Of a DNA stretch of 64,000 bases, positions 1-7,719 are shown in pieces; within the stretch, counting starts at the first letter, position 1, and each line of letters starts with the position of its first letter. The DNA comes from W-Chloroflexi-9 sp045863195. GTDB taxonomy: Bacteria; Chloroflexota; Dehalococcoidia; UBA2979. Below the pieces are notes generated by a model that saw nothing but the letters and a program-made list of their open reading frames with translations, was not told the origin of the DNA and ran no database searches. The position numbers and the translations under genes are program-made. The DNA lies in NCBI GenBank assembly GCA_045863195.1, contig BTUI01000007.1, positions 62,001 to 126,000 of the forward strand. The letters are read 5' to 3'.

Positions 1-816
1 GTTCACCAGCACGCCGAGGCTCGCGCCCGGCGGGGTCACGCCCAGCCCGATGAACGACAGCGCCGCCTCCGCGAAGATCGCCCGCGGCGCCATGAACGTC
101 GCCTCCACGATCACAGGCCCTGCCGCGTGCGGCAGCCAGTGGCGGAGCGCGATCCTCGACCGCGACGCGCCGAGGGAGACCGCGGCGAGCGAAAACTCCG
201 TCTCCCGGACCGCCAGCAGCTGGCCGCGCACGAGCCGCGCCATCGTCGGCCAGCCGGTGAGGCCGATCGCGAGGAACAGCAGCCACACACCGGCATCGAG
301 GCCGAGCAGGTGCTGCTGGCCGAGCAGCGTCTCGCCCATCGCCGCGCGCAGGAGGATGATCAGCAGCAGGTCTGGCAGCGCGTAGGCCATGTCCGTGCCG
401 CGCATCAGCAGCGCGTCCAGCCACCCGGGGCCGCTCGCGGCGAGCGCGCCGACGGCGATTCCGATCGTCCCTGCGACGAGGATCGCGAACGCCGCCGCCA
501 GCAACGAGACCCGCAGTCCGGACAGCGTGCGGCTGTAGATGTCTCGCGCCAGCTGGTCGGTGCCGAAGAGGTGTTCCCCGCTCGGCGGCAGGAACTTCCC
601 CGTCTCCCGGGGCGCCATCGGGTCCAGCACGCCGCCGGACGGCGCGGCGAGGTACTGGCGCGTCGGGTCGTGCGTCATCAGCAGCGGAGCGAACAGCGCG
701 GCCAGCACGAGCAGGCCGAGGATCGCCGCGCTGCCGGCCGCCATCCGGTTCGACCGGAACCGCGCCCAGGCGCGCACGCCCGCGCCATCCTCCGCGCGCG
801 GAACGTCGGCGATCAT
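1..816 (-). CDS. Oligopeptide/dipeptide ABC transporter permease, OppC/DppC type (C-terminus outside window)
   Basis: Inner-membrane permease subunit for import of peptides or similar solutes, pairing with the OppB-type protein encoded just upstream. The frame is open from an ATG at 816 to the window edge, giving 272 codons. It reads a hydrophobic segment at about residues 25-50, an EAA-type loop near residue 208 (SLGASRSRIALRHWLP) that contacts the ATPase, and the conserved LSFIGLGVTPP stretch near residue 253. OppC proteins are about 290-300 residues, so only the last 20-30 are missing. The ATG overlaps the OppB stop codon (ATGA), indicating translational coupling. The ATPase genes (oppD/oppF type) are expected beyond base 1 but are not visible. 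Substrate specificity cannot be told from the permease. Confidence 0.9.
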   Translation of the reverse strand, partial: MIADVPRAEDGAGVRAWARFRSNRMAAGSAAILGLLVLAALFAPLLMTHDPTRQYLAAPSGGVLDPMAPRETGKFLPPSGEHLFGTDQLARDIYSRTLSGLRVSLLAAAFAILVAGTIGIAVGALAASGPGWLDALLMRGTDMAYALPDLLLIILLRAAMGETLLGQQHLLGLDAGVWLLFLAIGLTGWPTMARLVRGQLLAVRETEFSLAAVSLGASRSRIALRHWLPHAAGPVIVEATFMAPRAIFAEAALSFIGLGVTPPGASLGVLVN

Positions 817-1760
817 CGGAGCGTCACCCGCGGGTCGATCAGCGGATACAGCAGGTCGACGACCAGGTTGGCGGCCATGATCACCGCGCCGTAGAACAGC
901 GTGGTGCCCATGATCACCCCGTAGTCGCGCGCCACCACCGAGGTGATGAACGCGGACCCGATGCCGGGCACCCCGAAGATCGCCTCGATGATGATCGAAC
1001 CGGTCACCAGGCTCGCGAACACCGGCCCCAGCACCGTCACCACGGGCACGAGCGCGTTCCGCAGCGCGTGGCGCAGGTACACGCCGCGCCAGCCGAGGCC
1101 CTTCGCGCGCGCCGTGCGGATGTAGTCCTGCTCCAGCACCTCCAGCATCGCCGCGCGCGTGATCCTCGACACGATCGCCATGCCGGGAGCACCGAGCGCG
1201 ATCGCGGGGAGAATGCCGGCACGCAGCGACCCGATCCCCGTGCCGAAGCGCGTGCCGGCGAGCACGTCCGTCCAACCGAGCCACACTGAGAAGATCAGGA
1301 GCAACACGAACGCCAGCACGAACGCCGGCACCGCCGCCAGCGCCGTCGCGAGCGCGAGCGCAGCCGCGTCCACGACGCCACCTCGACGCACCGCCGCCAG
1401 CACCCCGAGTGGGATGCCGGCCGCGACGACGATCGCGAACGACATCAGCCCGAGGATGAGTGACGGGCGCATCTTCGCGGCCATGAGGTTCGTGACGGGC
1501 TGACCCTGCTGCGCGAACGAGATGCCGAGGTCGCCCTGCACCAGGTGGCCGAGGTAGCGGACGAACTGAAGCGGCAACGGGTCATCCAGCCCGTAGTACG
1601 CGCGCTGCGCCTCGATCACCGCAGGAGGGAGCGGGCGATCGACGGAGGCGGCATCGAAGGGCCCGCCGGGGACGCGGTGCATCAGCAGGAAGGTCACAGC
1701 CGCCAGCACCAGCAGCGTCGCCGCTGTCCACGTCAGCCGCCGGGCGAGGTAGCGCGCCAT
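813..1760 (-). CDS. Oligopeptide/dipeptide ABC transporter permease, OppB/DppB type
   Basis: First of the two membrane permeases of a peptide-type ABC importer. The 315-residue length is typical for OppB. The N-terminus holds one membrane segment followed by the family stretch VPGGPFD near residue 30. The EAA loop (EVLEQDYIRTARAKGLGWRGVYLRHALRNALVP, read here only as its parts YIRTARAKGL and HALRNAL) lies near residues 210-235. The C-terminal part contains the usual IEAIFGVPGIG signature. It lies 59 nt downstream of the solute-binding gene on the same strand and overlaps the OppC start by four bases. A strong hairpin separates it from the binding-protein gene, which probably reduces permease expression relative to the binding protein. 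Confidence 0.92.
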   Translation of the reverse strand: MARYLARRLTWTAATLLVLAAVTFLLMHRVPGGPFDAASVDRPLPPAVIEAQRAYYGLDDPLPLQFVRYLGHLVQGDLGISFAQQGQPVTNLMAAKMRPSLILGLMSFAIVVAAGIPLGVLAAVRRGGVVDAAALALATALAAVPAFVLAFVLLLIFSVWLGWTDVLAGTRFGTGIGSLRAGILPAIALGAPGMAIVSRITRAAMLEVLEQDYIRTARAKGLGWRGVYLRHALRNALVPVVTVLGPVFASLVTGSIIIEAIFGVPGIGSAFITSVVARDYGVIMGTTLFYGAVIMAANLVVDLLYPLIDPRVTLR

Positions 1761-1772
1761 GGGGAGAGCCTA

Positions 1773-1807
1773 CCCCCGCCGGGCCGTGCGAGACGGCCCG
1801 GCGGGGG
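1773..1807 (-). terminator. Strong hairpin between binding-protein and permease genes
   Basis: A perfect 15-bp GC-rich inverted repeat (CCCCCGCCGGGCCGT and its complement) with a 5-nt loop fills the gap between oppA and oppB on the minus strand. No U-tract follows. In binding-protein operons such a hairpin commonly acts as a partial terminator or 3' stabiliser of the binding-protein mRNA. That role is inferred here from position. Confidence 0.7.
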
Positions 1808-1819
1808 CGCCCAGTCTGA

Positions 1820-3592
1820 CTATTGCGCCCGCCCGGAGATGACCACCCGGTCGAAGAAGAGATCCCCGGGGATCTCGCCTTCCATCGAAGACGGCACCAG
1901 GCCCGTCACCCACGGCTTCACGAGCGCGTTGCGGCGGCCGTAGTAGAGCGGCGTGAACGGCGCGTCCGCAATCAGGATGCGCTGCGCGTCCAGGTACTGC
2001 TGGATCCGCCGGTCGTTGTCCAGTTCCTGCTCCGCCGCGTCCAGGAGCGCATCGAACTCCGGGTTGCTGTAGGCGCCGGAGTTGAACGCGCCACCCGCCT
2101 CGAAGAGCGGGAGCCAGTTCTGCGGGTCGGGGTAGTCCGCCCCCCAGCCGCTGATCACCACGGAGTAGTTCCCGGCGGTCCGGTCGGCCACGTAGGTCGC
2201 CGTGTCGCGCGTCACCACATTCACCGTGATGCCCAGGTTGCGCTGCCACTGTTCCTGCAGCCACTGGGTGGTCTGGTTCGCCGTCGTCGTGTCCACCGAC
2301 AGGATCGTGACGGTCAGCCCGGCACCGCCGGGATAGCCCGCCTCCGCCAGCAGCCTCCGCGACGCCTCGAGGGCGTCACGGTAGGCGGCGCCGACCTCCG
2401 GGTCGTGGCCAGGCATCCCCGGCGGCACCCAGCCGTACGCCGGCAGCACCGCGCCCTCGCGCACGATCTCGGCGTACTCCTGGCGGTCGAAGCCGCCCGC
2501 GAGCGCCTGTCGCACGTGCACGTCCGCCAGCATCGGGTCGTTGAGGTTGAAGAACAGCCCCACGGTGCTCAACTGCGCATATGCGATGAACTGCTCGCGC
2601 AGCGGGATGTCGTCGCGCACCTGCACCAGTTCGGCCGCGCCGAGGGTCACGATGTCCAGTTCGGAGTTCTTGTAGGCGAGGAAGGTCACCGCGTTCTCGC
2701 TCACCATCGAGAACTGCACGGACTGCAGCGTGACCGGGGCGCCGTGCCAGTGCTCGTTCCGCACGAGTTCGACGCGCTCGCCGTGATCCCACGCGGCGAG
2801 GCGGAACGGGCCGTTCGAGACGTGGCTGCCCGCCTCCGTCCAGAGCGCACCGTTCGCGTCGATCAGGTCCTGCCGCACGGGGTAGAGCGGCCACATCGTG
2901 GCGAGCTGCAGGAAGACCGGCGTGCGTGTGGAGAGTTCGAACACGACCGTGCGGTCGTCCGGCGCCGTCACCCGCAGCGCCGGCCCCACGAGGGCCTCCA
3001 GCGCCAGCAGTTCCTCGCCGGTCACGCCCGCACGGCGCGCTGCCCGAACCGCCTGGTTTGCGTCGCCGTCCGGCCCGGGTGCCGCGATCACGCGGTAGAA
3101 GTCCGCGTAGTAGGAGGCCGCCCCCGGCTCGAAGATGCGCTTCGCCGCATCGACGAATGCCTGTGCCGCCAGCGGCGAGCCGTCTGACCACTTCAGCCCC
3201 TCGCGGAGCCGGAAGGTGTAGGTCAGGCCGTCCTCGGAGATGCCACCGTTGGCGACGGTCGGAACCTCCTGTGCCAGGTCGGGCAGCACCTGCAGGTCCG
3301 GGCCCACGCGGAGCAGGCCAGAGTAGATGTTCTGAAGGATGGTGTTGGAGACGGAGTCCGTTGCGCGCTGCGGGTCGAGCGTGGGCGGCTCGCCCGGCAG
3401 GTTCACCCGCAGTGTCTGGTTCGCGTCCGGCACCGCTGCCGTGGCAGTGGCAGTGGCGGTCGCGTCAAGGCTCGCGGTGGCGGTCGGTGTCGGATCGTCG
3501 TCACCGCCCGGACTGCAGGCAGCGAGGATCAGCGACAGGAAGAACGGCGCGAGCACCAGCCGGCGCATCACACCGCGGATCGGCAGACTCAT
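1820..3592 (-). CDS. Peptide ABC transporter solute-binding lipoprotein, OppA/DppA family
   Basis: Extracytoplasmic binding protein (590 residues, SBP family 5) that captures peptides or related solutes for the OppB/OppC permeases. The N-terminus has a basic stretch, a hydrophobic core and a lipobox (LILAAC, Cys about 26), followed by an Asp/Thr/Ala-rich linker to about residue 58. The mature domain starts with LRVNLPGEPPTLDPQ and includes the family motif LREGLKWSDGSPLAAQ near residue 130. Conserved ends such as WGADYPDPQNWLPLF near 500 fit peptide-binding homologues. No clear Shine-Dalgarno precedes the ATG at 3592; an internal ATG at 3568 would still keep the signal peptide. First gene of the operon, reading away from the MFS gene at 3737. 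The ligand is not predictable. Confidence 0.9.
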   Translation of the reverse strand: MSLPIRGVMRRLVLAPFFLSLILAACSPGGDDDPTPTATASLDATATATATAAVPDANQTLRVNLPGEPPTLDPQRATDSVSNTILQNIYSGLLRVGPDLQVLPDLAQEVPTVANGGISEDGLTYTFRLREGLKWSDGSPLAAQAFVDAAKRIFEPGAASYYADFYRVIAAPGPDGDANQAVRAARRAGVTGEELLALEALVGPALRVTAPDDRTVVFELSTRTPVFLQLATMWPLYPVRQDLIDANGALWTEAGSHVSNGPFRLAAWDHGERVELVRNEHWHGAPVTLQSVQFSMVSENAVTFLAYKNSELDIVTLGAAELVQVRDDIPLREQFIAYAQLSTVGLFFNLNDPMLADVHVRQALAGGFDRQEYAEIVREGAVLPAYGWVPPGMPGHDPEVGAAYRDALEASRRLLAEAGYPGGAGLTVTILSVDTTTANQTTQWLQEQWQRNLGITVNVVTRDTATYVADRTAGNYSVVISGWGADYPDPQNWLPLFEAGGAFNSGAYSNPEFDALLDAAEQELDNDRRIQQYLDAQRILIADAPFTPLYYGRRNALVKPWVTGLVPSSMEGEIPGDLFFDRVVISGRAQ

Positions 3593-3736
3593 TGCGGCAC
3601 CGAGTTTCTGAAGTACCCAACCCCACGACGGCGCGCCGCCCAGCGCAAGGCCTCATAGTAGTCACCGTCAGATTGCGGCGTACGAGTTCGGCGCAAGAAT
3701 TTTCTTCGGATTTGCTGTGTTAGCGTCGGATGCATC

Positions 3737-4921
3737 GTGCGCTCCCGACCATTCGTCGTCCTCTTCATCGCCGTGTTCGTGGCCACCATGGGCATCTCCA
3801 TGGTGAGCCCGCTGCTGCCTGTCTACGCGGAGGAGTTGGGCGCATCCGGCGTGTGGATCGGCCTGACGTTCTCCTCGTTCGCGATCTCTCAGACCCTGGT
3901 CAGCCCGTTCGCCGGCCAGTGGTCGGACCGGTACGGGCGCAAGCCGTTCATCATTGCGGGGCTCGGGTTCTACGTGGCCGCCTCCATCGGCTACCTCACG
4001 GCGGACACGTTCGTGCAGGTGATGGCGTTCCGGATGCTCTCCGGCTGCGGCACGAGCCTGATCTTCTCCGTCGCGCGCGCCTACATCGGCGACATGGTGC
4101 CCGAGGGGCACGAGGGGCGCTGGTTCGGCCTGTTCGCGACCGCGGACATCGTCGGCTTCGGGATCGGGCCACTCCTCGCCGGCGCGCTGCGCGAGGCGTT
4201 CGGGTTCGACGCCGTGTTCATCGGCATGGGCGCGCTGATGTCCGGGTCCGCGCTCGTCGTGTGGCTCTTCCTGCCACCGCACCCGCCGGAGGACCGCGTG
4301 AGCCGCCTGGCGCGGCCCGACCTCCGGTTCGGCGTCGCGCTCCGCGACCGACTGGTCGTCGCGCTGGCGCTGCTGATGGGCCTGACCTCCCTCTCGTTCG
4401 GCGCCACGCTCTCCTTCCTCGGCCTGCGGCTGGACGCCCTCGGGATCGGGCCGCTGCTGATCGGCCTCGCGTTCTCCATCGAAAGCCTCGCGAGCGGGCT
4501 GTCGCAGCCGCTCTTCGGCCACCTGGTGGACCGAATGGACCGTCGCCGCCTCGTCGTGATCGGCCTCGGGATCAGCGGCGGCGCGCTGATCGTGCTCGGG
4601 CTGCCGCTGACGTACGGCACGGCGCTCGCGCTGCTGTTCGTGCTGGGCGTGGGACAGGCGCTGACGCAGGTCACCGCCTCCGCGATGCAGGTGGTGGCTG
4701 GCCGTCGCGTGGGCATGGGCACCGTGATCGGCATCGGCTCCTCCGGCAACGGCGTCGGCATCGTCGTCGGGGCAGTGGCCGGCGGCGTGTTCGCGGACGC
4801 GCTTGGCCTCAGCGCACCGTTCTACGCCGGTGGCATCGCCCTCTGCCTCGCGATCGTCGTCGTGCTGCTGCTGCTCCGAGGCGTCCCCGTGACGGAAGCG
4901 GAACTCCGCGCGGGCGGCTGA
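3737..4921 (+). CDS. Major facilitator superfamily transporter (drug-efflux-like)
   Basis: Twelve-helix MFS protein of 394 residues, likely a proton-driven exporter of small molecules. The first loop has the motif-A type sequence QWSDRYGRKPFIIAG (about residues 66-80). The N-terminal stretch FVATMGISMVSPLLPVYAEELGA is typical of the DHA1/MFS_1 group; only its conserved pieces matter. A GTG start at 3737 is used. An alternative ATG at 3730 is in another frame and gives no MFS protein. It is a clear paralogue of the MFS protein at 22386-23588: both begin with a short Ser-Arg-Pro-Phe segment and share the MGxxMVxPxLPVYA pattern. The 144-bp gap to oppA is locally AT-rich and presumably holds divergent promoters. 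Substrate unknown. Confidence 0.88.
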   Translation: MRSRPFVVLFIAVFVATMGISMVSPLLPVYAEELGASGVWIGLTFSSFAISQTLVSPFAGQWSDRYGRKPFIIAGLGFYVAASIGYLTADTFVQVMAFRMLSGCGTSLIFSVARAYIGDMVPEGHEGRWFGLFATADIVGFGIGPLLAGALREAFGFDAVFIGMGALMSGSALVVWLFLPPHPPEDRVSRLARPDLRFGVALRDRLVVALALLMGLTSLSFGATLSFLGLRLDALGIGPLLIGLAFSIESLASGLSQPLFGHLVDRMDRRRLVVIGLGISGGALIVLGLPLTYGTALALLFVLGVGQALTQVTASAMQVVAGRRVGMGTVIGIGSSGNGVGIVVGAVAGGVFADALGLSAPFYAGGIALCLAIVVVLLLLRGVPVTEAELRAGG

Positions 4922-4943
4922 TCGCCCCCTCCCGCCGAGGCGT

Positions 4944-4949
4944 TACGAT
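4944..4949 (+). promoter_or_regulatory. Candidate -10 hexamer for a leaderless transcript
   Basis: TACGAT lies 6 nt before the ATG at 4956, with no Shine-Dalgarno in between. This spacing places transcription start at or near the start codon, as in leaderless mRNAs. Confidence 0.45.
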
Positions 4950-4955
4950 CCGCCC

Positions 4956-6491
4956 ATGACCGACACCTTCACGATCGCCCTCGAGCCGCTGCCCGGCCGC
5001 CCCGTCATCGCCCCCATCGGGACGGGCGCGCGGGTGCTGCTGGTCTCCACGTACGAACTCGGGCACCAGCCGCTCGGCCTCGCCTGGCCCGCCGCCGCGC
5101 TCCGCGCCGCCGGGCACGACGTCCGCACGCTGGATGTCGCCGTGGAGCCTCTGGAGGCGGGCGCGTTCCGTGGCGTCGACCTCGTCGCTATCTCGATCCC
5201 GATGCACACGGCCGCCCGCCTGGGCATGGAGGTCGCCCGCGCGGCACGGAAGATCAACCCGGCCGCCCGCATCGCGTTCTACGGGCTGTACGCCTCGCCG
5301 CTGTACGCGCACCTCACCGCCGAGGGCCTCGGCGACGTCGTCATCGGCGGCGAGTACGAGGACGGCCTGGTGGCGCTGGCTGGCCGGATCGCCGCGGGCG
5401 ACACGTCCGTCGACGTGGCCGGCGCGGGCGCCACGCCTTCGCTCGCGCGCCGCCGGCATCCCGTGCCGGACCGCCGCGGGCTGCCCGCGCTCGACCGCTA
5501 CGCCAGCGTCCGCCGCCGCGACGGGGAGCATCCCGCCGGCTACGTGGAGGCGACCCGTGGCTGCGCTCACCGCTGCACCCACTGCCCGATCACGCCCGTG
5601 TACGGCGGTGCGCTGCGCCTCGTCCCGGCCGAGACGGTGCTCGCCGACGCGGCCCAGCAGATCGAGGCCGGCGCGCGGCACATCACCTTCGGCGACCCGG
5701 ACTTCCTCAACGCCGTCCCGCACTCGATGGCGATCGTGGAGGAGTTCCACCGCCGCTGGCCGGAGATCACGTACGACGTCACGGTGAAGGTGGAGCACTT
5801 CCTGGAGCACCCGGAGGTGTTCCCGCGGCTGCGCGAGACCGGCTGCCTCTGGGTCACCTCCGCGTTCGAGTCCTGCAACGACCGCACGCTCGGCCTGCTC
5901 GAGAAGGGGCACACGCGCGCGGACATGGAGGCGGCGCTCCGCATCGCGGACGGCGCGGGGCTTCCGGTGCGTCCCACCTGGGTGGCCTTCACCCCGTGGA
6001 CCACGCTCGATGACCTTGTGGACATGGTCGAGTTCGTCGCGGAGCACGGCCTCCAGCGTCACGTCCAGCCGGTGCAGTACACGCTGCGTCTGCTGCTGCC
6101 GCCGGGCTCGCCGCTGAACGGCGTGCTGGAAGCGCAGGGGCTCCTCGGGCCGTTCGATGCGGAGCACCTCACCTACACCTGGGCAAACCCCGACCCCCGC
6201 GTGGATACGCTCCAGGCGGAACTCGCGGCGCTCGTGGAAGCCGCCGCGATCCCCGCGACCGGCGAGGAGTGCGACGAGGACGGTGTCTGCGCCGTCCCCG
6301 GCTCGATCGAGGACATCGTCGAGACGTTCGAGAAGGTGCGGACGGCCGTGTATGCCGCCGCCGAGCGCACGCGCCCGCCTCGGGGACTCGTCCCGCTGCG
6401 CTTCGTCCCGTCGCTCACGGAGGCCTGGTACTGCTGTGCGGAGCCGACCGAGCAGCAACTGCGGCTGACCGAGGTCGCGACCGGCATCTAG
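4956..6491 (+). CDS. B12-binding radical SAM protein with CCAEP tail
   Basis: Putative cobalamin-dependent radical SAM enzyme of 511 residues, reaction unknown. The N-terminal about 140 residues form a B12-binding-type Rossmann domain (VLLVSTYELGHQPLGLAWPAAALRA region, GVDLVAISIPMHTAARLG). The radical SAM core carries the iron-sulfur motif CAHRCTHC (Cys about 203, 207 and 210). A Cys-containing segment GEECDEDGVC lies near 440. The C-terminus reads YCCAEPTEQ near residue 491. From memory, this tail defines a family named CUAEP/CCAEP-tail radical SAM (seleno)protein, in which some members have selenocysteine; here the codons are TGC TGT, so it is the Cys form. A candidate -10 sits 6 nt before the ATG. 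It stands alone between an MFS gene and a small zinc protein, so context gives no substrate. Confidence 0.85.
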   Translation: MTDTFTIALEPLPGRPVIAPIGTGARVLLVSTYELGHQPLGLAWPAAALRAAGHDVRTLDVAVEPLEAGAFRGVDLVAISIPMHTAARLGMEVARAARKINPAARIAFYGLYASPLYAHLTAEGLGDVVIGGEYEDGLVALAGRIAAGDTSVDVAGAGATPSLARRRHPVPDRRGLPALDRYASVRRRDGEHPAGYVEATRGCAHRCTHCPITPVYGGALRLVPAETVLADAAQQIEAGARHITFGDPDFLNAVPHSMAIVEEFHRRWPEITYDVTVKVEHFLEHPEVFPRLRETGCLWVTSAFESCNDRTLGLLEKGHTRADMEAALRIADGAGLPVRPTWVAFTPWTTLDDLVDMVEFVAEHGLQRHVQPVQYTLRLLLPPGSPLNGVLEAQGLLGPFDAEHLTYTWANPDPRVDTLQAELAALVEAAAIPATGEECDEDGVCAVPGSIEDIVETFEKVRTAVYAAAERTRPPRGLVPLRFVPSLTEAWYCCAEPTEQQLRLTEVATGI

Positions 6492-6676
6492 GCCGCCCCC
6501 TGGCCCGCTGGACCATCGTGGCCCCTCACCGGCGGCTCTCCGCACACCCTGACGTAATTAACCAAATCTTAGTCAACGCCTCTTGTATTGATGGTCGTTT
6601 CTGCGTCACAATCAGGTCACGACTGATTCAGGACTGCGTCAGTCGGACGCAGGCACCTGTAGAGAGGGCGGGAACG
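6492..6676 (+). promoter_or_regulatory. AT-rich promoter/leader region of the small zinc-binding gene
   Basis: About 6550-6630 is distinctly AT-richer than anything around it (CGTAATTAACCAAATCTTAG). It is followed by a short hairpin CTGCGTC-agtcg-GACGCAG at 6634-6652, and CTGCGTCA also occurs at 6601-6608 as a direct repeat. A purine-rich GAGGGCGGGAA precedes the ATG at 6677. The composition suggests a regulated promoter with operator sites; the regulator is unknown. Confidence 0.4.
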
Positions 6677-7006
6677 ATGACCACGAGCACCCACCTGACC
6701 GGCAACCCGCGCACTGCGGCCTACCGCGCCGGCGGTCGGCGCTTCGCCGAAGCGGAGAAGCAGCCGAAGCGCACCGTGATCACGGGAGGCAAGCCGAACT
6801 GCGTGCACCACTGGGTGATCGACGCGCCCGTGCCGGGCGTGCGCGGGGCGAACGGCATCTGCAAGCGCTGCGAGGCCCGCCGCCACTTCGAGCACGCGGC
6901 GGACGGCTGGGAGCGCGAGTCGTGGAACGCGGGCCCCGCGTCGCTGGCCGGCCGCCTGAGCCCCACCGTTGACCAGTCCGACTGGGCGCCGGCGGACGAG
7001 CGCTAG
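6677..7006 (+). CDS. Small putative zinc-binding protein of unknown function
   Basis: A 109-residue protein. The frame stays open far upstream, but the ATG at 6677 follows a purine-rich ribosome-binding site (GAGGGCGGGAA) and the upstream AT-rich region is clearly non-coding, so I chose this start. The only recognisable element is a possible treble-clef or zinc-ribbon knuckle: Cys42, His44/His45 and then Cys62-x2-Cys65 (NCVHHW and ICKRC). The rest is hydrophilic with no membrane segment. I cannot assign a function. It might bind nucleic acid or serve as a small regulator. It converges on the pyrophosphatase gene, from which it is separated by a shared hairpin. Confidence 0.7.
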   Translation: MTTSTHLTGNPRTAAYRAGGRRFAEAEKQPKRTVITGGKPNCVHHWVIDAPVPGVRGANGICKRCEARRHFEHAADGWERESWNAGPASLAGRLSPTVDQSDWAPADER

Positions 7007-7059
7007 GGCCCACGCCCATCAGAACGTCCGGCGGCGCACCGCGGCCGCCGGCGCAGGCG

Positions 7060-7093
7060 AGGGGGCGGCCTGAGTGCCGCGGGGCCGCTCCCT
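7060..7093. terminator. Bidirectional hairpin between convergent genes
   Basis: AGGGGGCGGCC (7060-7070) pairs with GGCCGCTCCCT (7083-7093), 11 bp with one G-T pair and a 12-nt loop. It sits between the convergent genes ending at 7006 and 7101. No U-tract, so the termination role rests on position and stem strength. Confidence 0.55.
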
Positions 7094-7100
7094 TGCCGAA

Positions 7101-7643
7101 CTACCCGCCGGCCACCTCGGCGCGCTCGCGGCGCACCACCTCGATCGAGTCGAGTACGTACTGTTCCGCGACGCCGCGCGGCTCCCACCCGAGCGTGGTG
7201 ACCTCCGCGCCTTCCAGGTCCTTGTAGATGCGGAAGAAGTGCTCCACCTCGCGCAGGAAGTGCGGCGAGACGTGGGGCAGCTCCTGCACCTCCGCGTAGC
7301 GGGGGTCGCGGGTCGCGACGCACAGGACCTTCTCGTCGTCGCCCTTTTCGTCGCGCATCCGCAGCATGCCCACCGGGCGCACCTCGATCAGCGCGCCGGT
7401 GTGGGATTCGAAGTTGCCCCACACCAGCACGTCCACGGGGTCGCCGTCACCCGCGCGGGTGCTGGGGACGAAGCCGTAGTGGCCCGGGTAATGCACGGAG
7501 GAGTACAGGACGCGGTCGAGGCGGAAGAGGCCGAGCGCGGTGTCGTACTCGTACTTCGCCTGCCCGCCGCGCGGGATCTCGACGATCGCGTTCAGCCGCT
7601 TCGGCGGCGTGGCCCCGGGGGGAAGGTGATACAGGTCGGTCAA
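7101..7643 (-). CDS. ppa: Inorganic pyrophosphatase, family I
   Basis: Soluble cytosolic enzyme hydrolysing pyrophosphate to two phosphates, which drives biosynthetic reactions such as nucleotide polymerisation. The 180-residue length is standard for bacterial family I enzymes. It carries the family signature DGDPVDVLV near residue 67, the early segment VEIPRGGQAKYEYD, the YPGHYGFVPST stretch and the Lys/Asp-rich DEKGDDEKVL loop that supplies metal and substrate ligands. The start codon is TTG at 7643, supported by GAGGAG seven bases upstream. No ATG or GTG gives the conserved N-terminus. It is monocistronic between convergent and tandem neighbours. Identity is secure; only the start codon is unusual. 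Confidence 0.95.
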   Translation of the reverse strand: MTDLYHLPPGATPPKRLNAIVEIPRGGQAKYEYDTALGLFRLDRVLYSSVHYPGHYGFVPSTRAGDGDPVDVLVWGNFESHTGALIEVRPVGMLRMRDEKGDDEKVLCVATRDPRYAEVQELPHVSPHFLREVEHFFRIYKDLEGAEVTTLGWEPRGVAEQYVLDSIEVVRRERAEVAGG

Positions 7644-7719
7644 CGGAAGGCTCCTCGTGGAGACGCGGCGCGCCCGGCGGGCGCGACCGATCCATGGTGC
7701 GCCGGGTGAGGGTTGCGTG

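Noticed and set aside
6425..6440. Selenocysteine codon in the radical SAM tail
   Set aside because: The two tail residues are encoded by TGC and TGT, not TGA, and no SECIS-like structure is needed.
4809..6545. 578-codon minus-strand frame antisense to the radical SAM gene
   Set aside because: No motif or ribosome-binding site; the plus-strand gene is unambiguous.
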